Part shown: piece after piece, positions 1 through 4,447 of the stretch
Layout: the number at the start of each line of letters is the position of its first letter
How positions within the stretch are numbered: position 1 is the first letter of the stretch
Source of the DNA: SZAS-79 sp038329645
GTDB taxonomy: Bacteria > Pseudomonadota > Gammaproteobacteria > Burkholderiales > SG8-39
DNA: 6,286 nt
Direction of reading: 5' to 3'
NCBI GenBank assembly: GCA_038329645.1
Contig: JBBQNG010000258.1
Coordinates: 1-6,286, forward strand
Made by a program: the position numbers and the translations under genes
The notes under the pieces: model-generated
What the model saw: only the letters and a program-made list of their open reading frames with translations
What the model was told of the DNA's origin: nothing
Database searches by the model: none

Positions 1-35
1 TATCAGGACCGCTTCACAAGGCACCAGGGGTAAGA

Positions 36-110
36 TGAATCGCCGACTTTCGCTCCGCGTCGGACGTTCGTCGCAAGCGACGAACGCCGCCACGGCGCGA
101 AAGTCATTCA
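36..110. repeat. Long imperfect hairpin / palindrome
   Basis: This is a near-perfect inverted repeat. The core is CGTTCGTCGC (65-74), an AA spacer, and GCGACGAACG (77-86). Outside it, 61-63 pair with 87-89, 59 with 91, and 55-57 with 93-95. The outer arms GACTTTCGC (45-53) and GCGAAAGTC (97-105) are perfect. A further TGAAT/ATTCA pair (36-40 with 106-110) closes it across a four-base bulge. About 31 base pairs form in total with few mismatches. No T-run follows on either strand, so it does not look like a simple intrinsic terminator. It may be a REP-like intergenic repeat or a structured RNA element; copy number in the genome would decide. The structure is seen directly; its role is unknown. 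Confidence 0.75.
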
Positions 111-123
111 AGCCTCAAACACA

Positions 124-178
124 GAAATCAGGACACTCCCCGACTGTCCCGCGCACGGGTCTCCAGTGTACTGATTTC
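124..178. repeat. Second interrupted hairpin in the leftmost intergenic region
   Basis: GAAATCAG (124-131) pairs with CTGATTTC (171-178), and after one mismatch ACACT (133-137) pairs with AGTGT (165-169), giving 13 pairs. A small CCCG/CGGG stem (148-151 with 156-159) can form inside. No T-run follows. It may be part of a longer structured transcript or chance folding. Apart from this and the neighbouring long hairpin I see no gene in 1-195. Confidence 0.45.
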
Positions 179-198
179 GCGCAACATTAATTCTTTCC

Positions 199-226
199 GG
201 AACTTTTCCGCAGCGCCTCCATCCTA
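199..226 (+). promoter_or_regulatory. Sigma-E-like promoter candidate for the small RNA
   Basis: GGAACTT (199-205) is an exact match to the -35 element of RpoE/AlgU-type ECF sigma factors. After a 16-base spacer comes TCCTA (222-226), which agrees with the -10 consensus TCTGA at three of five positions. Spacing and orientation would start a transcript near 232-236, just before the stem-loops assigned to the small RNA. A sigma-70 reading (CTATAG at 228-233) has a poor -35. The -35 also sits within an inverted repeat CGGAA-CTT-TTCCG (198-210), a possible binding site. Role inferred from sequence only. Confidence 0.45.
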
Positions 227-233
227 CCTATAG

Positions 234-340
234 GCGATGTGAGTCGTCTCCCGCTTCTCCTCCCTGAGCGGGATGCCTTAATTCCAAGTTAAGGCTCTTT
301 TGCCCCCGGTTTACTCCCCTTTACCGGGGGCCTTTTATTT
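234..340 (+). ncRNA. Candidate trans-acting small RNA beside engB
   Basis: A stretch of about 105 bases folds into three consecutive stem-loops on the plus strand. Stem 1 is TCCCGCT/AGCGGGA (249-255 with 267-273), with an 11-base loop TCTCCTCCCTG complementary to Shine-Dalgarno sequences. Stem 2 is GCCTTAA/TTAAGGC (275-281 with 289-295), followed by TCTTTT. Stem 3 is a GC-rich terminator whose loop again contains CTCCCC. No open reading frame fits. Exposed C/U-rich loops plus a terminator are typical of antisense-acting bacterial small RNAs. In enterobacteria Spot 42, and in Pseudomonas ErsA, lie between polA and engB (yihA), so the position is suggestive, though I see no sequence likeness to Spot 42 and cannot see whether polA lies to the left. 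The 5' end is inferred from the promoter candidate. It could instead be the 3' untranslated region of an upstream gene. Confidence 0.55.
302..340 (+). terminator. Rho-independent terminator overlapping the engB 3' end
   Basis: GCCCCCGGT (302-310) and ACCGGGGGC (323-331) form a perfect nine-pair stem with a 12-base loop, followed by CTTTTATTT on the plus strand. On the minus strand the hairpin is followed by A-rich sequence, so it ends plus-strand transcription and not engB. The 3' arm and T-tract lie inside engB: they encode its last residues and stop codon. Confidence 0.75.
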
Positions 341-953
341 CTGCCGCGAGCCATCCGTCGATGCGCTCGCGGGTTTCCTCGACACCCTGGCGGGTCTGGC
401 TCGAAAAGAGCAGGCATTCGCCGGGGATCGCGAGTTCGGCCAAGCCTTTCCTCGCGGCTATCATGGTCCTTCCCTGCTCGCTCTTGGTGAGCTTGTCGGC
501 CTTGGTCAGCAATACCAGCAACCGCCGCTCCAGCGGCAGCAGCCAACCCAGCAGTTGCACGTCGAGCGGCGTCAGCGGGCGGCGCGCGTCCATCAGCGAC
601 ACCACTCCAAGAAGCGAGCGCCGCGTCTGCAGGTAGCCTGCCACCAGCTTGCCCCAGTCGTCGCGCACGCCATGCGGCACCTTCGCATATCCGTACCCGG
701 GCAGATCCACCAGCCGCGCGTTTTCACCCAGCGAGAAGAAATTGATGAGTTGCGTGCGGCCCGGCGTTTTGCTCACGAAGGCCAGGCGCCTGCGGTTGGC
801 GAGCACATTCAACGCGCTGGATTTGCCGACGTTCGAGCGGCCCACGAACGCGACTTCCGGCAGCTCGTCCTGGGGCAGGCCTTCGAGCTGGCTCGCGGAA
901 ATCAGGAAGCGGATATCGGAAAACGCGCGGGACAGCGGCTTGGGAGCGGTCAT
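321..953 (-). CDS. engB: Ribosome biogenesis GTP-binding protein EngB (YihA/YsxC)
   Basis: A 210-residue TRAFAC-class GTPase that helps assemble the large ribosomal subunit in the cytoplasm. All G motifs are present: G1 P-loop GRSNVGKSS (38-46), the switch I region SKTPGRTQLINFF (61-73) with Thr63/Thr67, G3 DLPGYGYAK (83-91), G4 TKAD (150-153) and G5 SS (184-185). The length is normal for the family. The ATG at 951-953 is chosen because MTAPKPLSRAFSDIRFLISA is a typical EngB N-terminus; the open frame extends to 1718, but that part is the antisense of the cytochrome c4 gene. There is no good ribosome binding site and the leader may be very short; a TTG four codons upstream is an alternative. 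The gene diverges from cytochrome c4, and its 3' end is embedded in the terminator of the candidate small RNA. No terminator on its own strand is visible. Confidence 0.96.
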   Translation of the reverse strand: MTAPKPLSRAFSDIRFLISASQLEGLPQDELPEVAFVGRSNVGKSSALNVLANRRRLAFVSKTPGRTQLINFFSLGENARLVDLPGYGYAKVPHGVRDDWGKLVAGYLQTRRSLLGVVSLMDARRPLTPLDVQLLGWLLPLERRLLVLLTKADKLTKSEQGRTMIAARKGLAELAIPGECLLFSSQTRQGVEETRERIDGWLAAEIKGPR

Positions 954-969
954 GGGGGAAATCAAAGGT

Positions 970-982
970 GTTATAGAATAAC
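970..982. promoter_or_regulatory. Palindrome in the engB / cytochrome c4 divergent promoter region
   Basis: GTTAT-AGA-ATAAC (970-982) is a perfect inverted repeat in the 57-base gap between the two divergent start codons. It is the only AT-rich block there and holds -10-like hexamers on both strands (TAGAAT on plus, TATTCT on minus), so it may serve as a two-way -10 region, an operator, or both. Neither direction has a convincing -35. The cytochrome c4 ribosome binding site AGGGAG (1000-1005) lies just downstream. Confidence 0.35.
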
Positions 983-1010
983 GGGTTCGACGGGTATCGA
1001 GGGAGAAATC

Positions 1011-1667
1011 ATGGTGCGATTCCTGGCGCTTTTCGCCAGCGCGAGCCTCGCGCTCGCCGCAGGTGCGGCGAGCGGCGAGGAAGCCGCTGCAAAAAAGGAA
1101 GCGGCCAAAGCGGACCCCGCCAAGGGCCAGGCCATCGCCACCCAAGTGTGCGTGGCATGCCATTCCGCCGACGGCAACAGCGTCGCGCCCGCCAACCCGA
1201 AGATCGCCGGCCAGTTTGCCGAATACCTCAACAAGCAACTGGTGAATTTCAAGCCGCAGGGCGACAAGAAAGCCGAGCGTGAGAACGCGGTAATGGCCGG
1301 CATGGTCGCGGTCCTGTCGCCCGAGGACATGAAGAACCTGGCGGCCTACTTCGCCGGGCAAAAGCTCAAGCCTGCGACCGCGAAGGACAAGACGCTTGCC
1401 GCGGCCGGACAGAAACTGTGGCGCGGCGGCAACGTCGCGACGGGCGTGCCCGCATGCGCCGGTTGCCACGGCCCGGACGGCTCCGGTATTCCCGCGCAGT
1501 ATCCGAGGATCGCCGGGCAATACGCCGAGTACACCGAAGTGCAGCTCAAATCCTTTCAGGCCGGACAGCGCGCCAATGACCCGAACGGCGTGATGCGCGG
1601 CGTCGCCGCGCGCATGACCGACCGCGAGATCAAGGCCGTCGCGGATTACGCCGCGGGCTTGCGCTAG
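1011..1667 (+). CDS. Diheme cytochrome c4
   Basis: A 218-residue periplasmic diheme c-type cytochrome that carries electrons from the quinol-oxidising chain, typically to terminal oxidases. A signal peptide covers about residues 1-21 (MVRFLALFAS..., rich in Ala/Leu), followed by a charged Glu/Ala/Lys linker. Two homologous cytochrome domains follow: CVACH (47-51) and CAGCH (149-153). Each is followed by a conserved P.IAGQ.AEY segment (63-72 and 165-174) and by candidate axial methionines (Met95/Met98 and Met195/Met202). This duplicated layout and length are the hallmark of cytochrome c4. The ATG start has AGGGAG five bases upstream and directly precedes the signal peptide; the same frame is open back to 300, but that part is antisense to engB. 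It is divergent from engB, and a hairpin without a T-run follows the stop. Confidence 0.94.
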   Translation: MVRFLALFASASLALAAGAASGEEAAAKKEAAKADPAKGQAIATQVCVACHSADGNSVAPANPKIAGQFAEYLNKQLVNFKPQGDKKAERENAVMAGMVAVLSPEDMKNLAAYFAGQKLKPATAKDKTLAAAGQKLWRGGNVATGVPACAGCHGPDGSGIPAQYPRIAGQYAEYTEVQLKSFQAGQRANDPNGVMRGVAARMTDREIKAVADYAAGLR

Positions 1668-1679
1668 GCCGCACAAGAA

Positions 1680-1710
1680 CGCGGGCTGCCGCGGCACCGG
1701 TAGTCCCGCG
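1680..1710 (+). terminator. Hairpin after cytochrome c4, possible weak terminator
   Basis: CGCGGG (1680-1685) pairs with CCCGCG (1705-1710), and CTGCC (1686-1690) continues against GGTAG (1699-1703) across a one-base bulge, leaving an eight-base loop. It lies 12 bases after the cytochrome c4 stop. No T-run follows, so it may be a Rho-assisted end or an mRNA 3'-protecting stem. Confidence 0.4.
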
Positions 1711-1727
1711 GTCATCATACGGTCGGC

Positions 1728-1755
1728 GGAATAAACGCGGCGGGGACCGTGTTCC
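1728..1755 (+). promoter_or_regulatory. ECF-type promoter candidate for the b561/c' operon
   Basis: GGAATAA (1728-1734) is followed after 15 bases by TGTTCC (1750-1755). The same -35-like heptamer and TGTT occur upstream of the sigma factor gene with a 14-base gap. Transcription would begin near 1760, giving a very short leader containing the purine-rich AAAGAAGAG ribosome binding region before the ATG at 1769. Recognition by the local sigma factor is inferred from the shared motif. Confidence 0.5.
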
Positions 1756-1768
1756 AGAAAGAAGAGCC

Positions 1769-2455
1769 ATGAGCCAGCCGCTGCGCGCCGTCAAGATCTG
1801 GGACCTGCCGGTCCGCCTGTTCCACTGGACCCTGGTGGGCCTGCTTGCGTTTCTCGTCTGGAGCGGCAAAACCGGCGGCAACGCGATGGAATACCACATG
1901 TACGCGGGCTACTGGGTGCTCGCGCTCGCCCTGTTCCGCGTGATGTGGGGGTTCGCAGGCGGCACCCACGCGCGATTCGGGAATTTCCTGGCCGGTCCGG
2001 ACCGCGTACTGGCGTTCGCGAAAAAGCTGATGTCGAAATCCCCGGCAGCGGTCGCCGGGCACAACCCGCTGGGCGGCTGGATGGTGCTGATCCTGCTGCT
2101 GTCGCTCCTGGTGCAGACCGGCACGGGCCTGTTCGCCAATGACGATATCGCCGCCGAAGGTCCGTTGTTCGCGCTCGTGAGCAAAGGGCTCTCCGACCGC
2201 CTGAGCACAATCCATGCGTGGAATTTCAACCTGCTGCTGGTCCTCACCGCGCTCCACGTCGCAGCAGTCCTGTTCCACCTGCTGGTGAAAAAGGAAAACC
2301 TGGTGACGGCGATGTTCACCGGCGTGAAGACGCTCGATGCTGCCGCCGACAGCACGGAAGTCCCGGTTACGCGATTCGTAAGCGGCTGGCGGGCGCTGGC
2401 CTTGTTTGTCCTGGCGATCGTCGCCGTCTATCTGATCGTAAAATGTCCTTTCTGA
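1769..2455 (+). CDS. Membrane cytochrome b561 (Ni-hydrogenase-type cytochrome b family)
   Basis: A 228-residue integral membrane b-type cytochrome. The N-terminal WDLPVRLFHWTLV (11-23) is the signature of the bacterial cytochrome b561 / hydrogenase cytochrome b family. His19, His43, His149 and His163/His170 lie in or near membrane helices and are the candidate heme ligands. Hydrophobic helices lie at about 17-33, 44-62, 102-122, 150-173 and 207-225; the last is an extra C-terminal helix ending in CPF. Such proteins pass electrons between quinones and periplasmic partners. The gene ends 10 bases before a cytochrome c' gene whose ribosome binding site begins in its stop codon, so the two are an operon and c' is the likely redox partner. 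No hydrogenase genes are present, so a hydrogenase role is not supported. The ATG was chosen from its purine-rich leader and family N-terminus. Confidence 0.9.
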   Translation: MSQPLRAVKIWDLPVRLFHWTLVGLLAFLVWSGKTGGNAMEYHMYAGYWVLALALFRVMWGFAGGTHARFGNFLAGPDRVLAFAKKLMSKSPAAVAGHNPLGGWMVLILLLSLLVQTGTGLFANDDIAAEGPLFALVSKGLSDRLSTIHAWNFNLLLVLTALHVAAVLFHLLVKKENLVTAMFTGVKTLDAAADSTEVPVTRFVSGWRALALFVLAIVAVYLIVKCPF

Positions 2456-2465
2456 GGAGAACCGA

Positions 2466-2927
2466 ATGAAGAACAAAGTCCTGGTGGGCGCAATGGCGCT
2501 GGCAATTGGCGCGGGCGCAGCGTGGCAAGCATCGGCGCAGGTCAAACCGGAAACGCTGGTGAAGCAGCGCCAGGCGGCAATGACGCTGCAGGGAAAGTAT
2601 TTCGGCCCGATCGGCGCAATGGTGCAGGGAAAGATGCCCTGGGACGCCGCGGTGGTCACGCGTAACGCCGGCTACCTCGAAGCGCTGTCGAAGATGCCCT
2701 GGGACGGGTTCCAGCCCGCCACTGCGGAGGTCAAGGACACCCACGCCAAGCCAGAGATCTACAAGGAGGCCGACAAATTCCGCGCCGAATCGCAGAAGCT
2801 CGAGACGGAGACGGCCAAGCTCGCCGCTGCGGCGCGATCCGGCGACCAGAATGCGGTCAAAACTGCGTTCGGGGAAGTGGGCAAGGTATGCAAGTCCTGC
2901 CATGATGATTTCCAAGTAAAGCGATAG
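2466..2927 (+). CDS. Class II cytochrome c'
   Basis: A 153-residue periplasmic cytochrome of the four-helix-bundle class II type. A signal peptide runs over residues 1-24, with probable cleavage after QASA. The single heme site CKSCH (142-146) is close to the C-terminus, as is diagnostic for this class, with His146 as proximal ligand. The segment VKQRQAAMTLQGKYFGPI (32-49) is the family's first helix, which covers the other heme face. Cytochromes c' commonly have an open or hindered distal site and bind nitric oxide or carbon monoxide; some protect against nitrosative stress. The strong ribosome binding site GAGGAGA (2454-2460) overlaps the upstream stop codon, tying expression to cytochrome b561. 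The motif KMPWD occurs twice, 20 residues apart, within a 16-base exact DNA repeat (2631-2646 and 2691-2706). The operon ends at the terminator 18 bases downstream. Confidence 0.93.
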   Translation: MKNKVLVGAMALAIGAGAAWQASAQVKPETLVKQRQAAMTLQGKYFGPIGAMVQGKMPWDAAVVTRNAGYLEALSKMPWDGFQPATAEVKDTHAKPEIYKEADKFRAESQKLETETAKLAAAARSGDQNAVKTAFGEVGKVCKSCHDDFQVKR

Positions 2928-2945
2928 CATCTCCCCGCCTCATCG

Positions 2946-2975
2946 AACCCCGCGGCGGGCCGGCGGGTTTTTTTT
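2946..2975 (+). terminator. Rho-independent terminator of the b561/c' operon
   Basis: AACCC (2946-2950) pairs with GGGTT (2965-2969); the GC-rich stem continues inward through 52-53 with 63-64 and 54-55 with 60-61 (last two digits), with one-base bulges and a CGGG loop. A run of eight T follows the stem from 2968. It lies 18 bases after the cytochrome c' stop and abuts the next promoter candidate. Confidence 0.9.
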
Positions 2976-3002
2976 GGAATAAGCGCACCACTCGCCTGTT
3001 TG
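2976..3002 (+). promoter_or_regulatory. ECF-type autoregulatory promoter candidate of the sigma factor gene
   Basis: GGAATAA (2976-2982) begins right after the terminator T-run, and TGTTTG follows after 14 bases (2997-3002). The site matches the one before cytochrome b561. A start near 3008-3010 would make the ATG at 3009 leaderless or leave about 36 bases before the GTG at 3045. Autoregulation is usual for ECF sigma factors; here it is inferred from position and the shared motif. Confidence 0.5.
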
Positions 3003-3008
3003 CGGGAT

Positions 3009-3545
3009 ATGGATTTCCTCCTGCGACGGGCGATAATCCGCTCCGTGGATGACGGTCAGCGTTTTGTCGAACTGATTCCGCGCCTGCGGCGCTACGCGCG
3101 GGCGCTGGCGGGGGATCGCGCGCGCGCCGACGATCTTGTGCAGGACACGCTCGAGCGCGCCTGGAACAAGTTCCACCTCTGGCGCCCGGGGTCCGACCTG
3201 CGCGCGTGGCTGTTCACGGTGATGCACAACGTCCATGTGAACCAGGTGCGGGCCTCGCGCGACCACGCGAGCCTCGACGACGAAGGCGCCGAGATGGCGG
3301 TGGCGCCGGTGCAGGGCGCCGGGCTCGAGATACGCGACCTCGAGCGCGCGCTTGCACAATTGCCAGCCGAACAGCGCGAAGTCCTGCTGCTGGTCGCGCT
3401 CGAAGACCTGAGCTATGCGGAAGTCGCGAGCACGCTCGGCATCCCGATCGGCACCGTGATGTCGCGCTTGTCGCGCGCGCGCGAAAAACTGCGCGGCATG
3501 ATGTACGGGATTCCGGTCTCGGCGAAGCTGCAGGTGGTCAAGTGA
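3009..3545 (+). CDS. ECF-family RNA polymerase sigma factor
   Basis: A 178-residue group IV (extracytoplasmic function) sigma factor that would direct RNA polymerase to a small stress regulon. Region 2 covers about 20-85: the helix RFVELIPRLRRYARALAG, the core-binding motif ADDLVQDTLERAW (40-52), and DLRAWLFTVMHNVHVNQVR (63-81) for -10 recognition. A short linker leads to region 4 (about 108-163), with LPAEQREVLLLVALEDLSYAEVASTLG followed by the DNA-reading helix IPIGTVMSRLSRAREKLR. Regions 1 and 3 are absent, as expected. The start is uncertain: ATG 3009 is used, a TTG at 3000 would fall in the predicted -10, and the GTG at 3045 gives a 166-residue protein beginning MDDGQRFVELIPRL, which fits family N-termini well. 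None has a clear ribosome binding site. The 3' end overlaps the anti-sigma start, indicating translational coupling. Confidence 0.93.
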   Translation: MDFLLRRAIIRSVDDGQRFVELIPRLRRYARALAGDRARADDLVQDTLERAWNKFHLWRPGSDLRAWLFTVMHNVHVNQVRASRDHASLDDEGAEMAVAPVQGAGLEIRDLERALAQLPAEQREVLLLVALEDLSYAEVASTLGIPIGTVMSRLSRAREKLRGMMYGIPVSAKLQVVK

Positions 3546-4336
3546 ACGAGACCAATCGCGATTCCGTGACCGAACCCGATCTGCTGGCCTATGTGGACGG
3601 CCAGCTGGAAGATTCGCGGCGCGCCGAGGTCGACGGGTGGCTTGCTGCGCGACCGGAGGAAGCCGAGCGGATCGCGGCGTACAAGCGCCAGAACGAGGAG
3701 TTGCGCGCGTTGTTCAATCCCGTGCTCGACGAGCCGGTGCCGGCCCGCCTGCGGAGGGTTTTCCGCCGGGCGGCGCGCTGGCGCACGTATGCGCTTGCTG
3801 CGGGATTCATGGTGCTTGGGCTGGCCGTCGGCACCCTGATGGGATGGCAACTGCACGCGCAGCGCGCCCCGCTTGCCGGCGCAGGTATGGGCATCGCGAA
3901 AAATGCCGCGGTCGCCCACGCCACCTACTCGCCCGAGGTACGGCACCCGGTGGAAGTCAACGCCGACCAGGAGCCGCACCTGGTCGCGTGGCTGTCCAAG
4001 CGCCTGGGGACCAACGTACGCGCGCCCAAGCTCGAGGCGAACGGATTCAACCTGGTCGGCGGACGCCTCCTGCCGGGGGATGCCAAGCCCGCGGGCGGAC
4101 CTTCGCCGGTCGCACAGCTCATGTACCAGACACAGGGCGGCCGGCGGCTCACGCTGTATGTGCGCACCGAAGCCACGGCCAACCGCGAGACCGCCTTCCG
4201 CTATGCGCTGGAGGGCAACGTCGGCGTGTTCTACTGGATCGATCGCAACGTGGGCTACGCACTTTCCTCCGCGGACCTCAACCGCGAAGAGCTGCTGGCC
4301 GTAGCCAACTCGGTCTACAAACAGCTCAATCCCTGA
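3542..4336 (+). CDS. Membrane anti-sigma factor (cysteine-free)
   Basis: A 264-residue single-pass membrane protein that probably holds the preceding sigma factor inactive. The cytoplasmic N-terminal domain (about 1-80) has the typical start EPDLLAYVDGQLEDSRRAEVDGWL and an Ala/Glu/Arg-rich helical segment with RIAAYKRQNEELRALF. One transmembrane helix lies at about 83-101. The remaining 160 residues are periplasmic and include HPVEVNADQEPHLVAWLSKRLG and GFNLVGGRLLPGD, a pattern seen in transmembrane anti-sigma proteins of proteobacteria. The GTG start overlaps the sigma stop (GTGA), with AGGTGG a few bases upstream, so the pair is translationally coupled. There is no cysteine in the protein and no HxxxCxxC zinc motif, so it is not a zinc-binding anti-sigma of the RsrA/ChrR kind. 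The signal it senses is unknown. Function is assigned from position, topology and N-terminal pattern. Confidence 0.87.
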   Translation: MNETNRDSVTEPDLLAYVDGQLEDSRRAEVDGWLAARPEEAERIAAYKRQNEELRALFNPVLDEPVPARLRRVFRRAARWRTYALAAGFMVLGLAVGTLMGWQLHAQRAPLAGAGMGIAKNAAVAHATYSPEVRHPVEVNADQEPHLVAWLSKRLGTNVRAPKLEANGFNLVGGRLLPGDAKPAGGPSPVAQLMYQTQGGRRLTLYVRTEATANRETAFRYALEGNVGVFYWIDRNVGYALSSADLNREELLAVANSVYKQLNP

Positions 4337-4343
4337 CCCGGGA

Positions 4344-4375
4344 GCGTGCGGTCGGCCACATCCGGCCGCGTGCGC
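4344..4375. repeat. Hairpin between the anti-sigma gene and msrP
   Basis: CGGCC (4353-4357) pairs with GGCCG (4364-4368) around ACATCC, and the stem continues as 4344-4350 with 4369-4375 (two G-T pairs, two-base bulge). It starts eight bases after the anti-sigma stop and has no T-run, so termination here would be weak. It may partly separate the sigma operon from msrPQ. Confidence 0.35.
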
Positions 4376-4381
4376 CACGCG

Positions 4382-4387
4382 TATATT
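4382..4387 (+). promoter_or_regulatory. Possible -10 element upstream of msrP
   Basis: TATATT agrees with the sigma-70 -10 hexamer at five of six positions and would start a transcript about 55 bases before msrP. At 17-18 bases upstream there is no acceptable -35, so an activator or chance is possible. The ribosome binding site is GGAG at 4436-4439, eight bases before the ATG. Confidence 0.25.
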
Positions 4388-4447
4388 CGGCGTAAGCAAT
4401 CCGTCCCCGCGGCGACCAACGCGCACAGATCCACTGGAGCAACTCGA

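Noticed and set aside
1..33. Possible 3' end of an upstream gene such as polA (frame ending TAA at 31-33)
   Set aside because: Only ten codons are visible (YQDRFTRHQG) and they match no C-terminus I recognise.
35..190. Short plus-strand frame of 51 codons (MNRRLSLRVG...)
   Set aside because: It runs through both hairpins, has no ribosome binding site, and its Arg/Ser-rich sequence looks like translated repeat.
234..340. Sequence homology of the candidate small RNA to Spot 42
   Set aside because: I see no primary-sequence resemblance; only position and general architecture are comparable.
300..1010. Upstream extension of the cytochrome c4 reading frame to a TTG at 300
   Set aside because: It is antisense to engB, has no ribosome binding site, and the signal peptide begins at 1011.
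954..1718. Upstream extension of the engB frame on the minus strand
   Set aside because: It is the shadow of the cytochrome c4 gene; normal EngB length and N-terminus start at 953.
1715..2659. Open frame of 314 codons on the minus strand
   Set aside because: It is antisense to the cytochrome b561/c' operon, with low-complexity composition and no motif.
2631..2706. Exact 16-base repeat in the cytochrome c' gene as a mobile or regulatory repeat
   Set aside because: Both copies are in frame and encode KMPWD; similar paired motifs are normal in this family's helix region.
4389..4395. GGCGTAA upstream of msrP as a third copy of the ECF -35 motif
   Set aside because: Two of seven bases differ from GGAATAA and no TGTT follows at the right distance.
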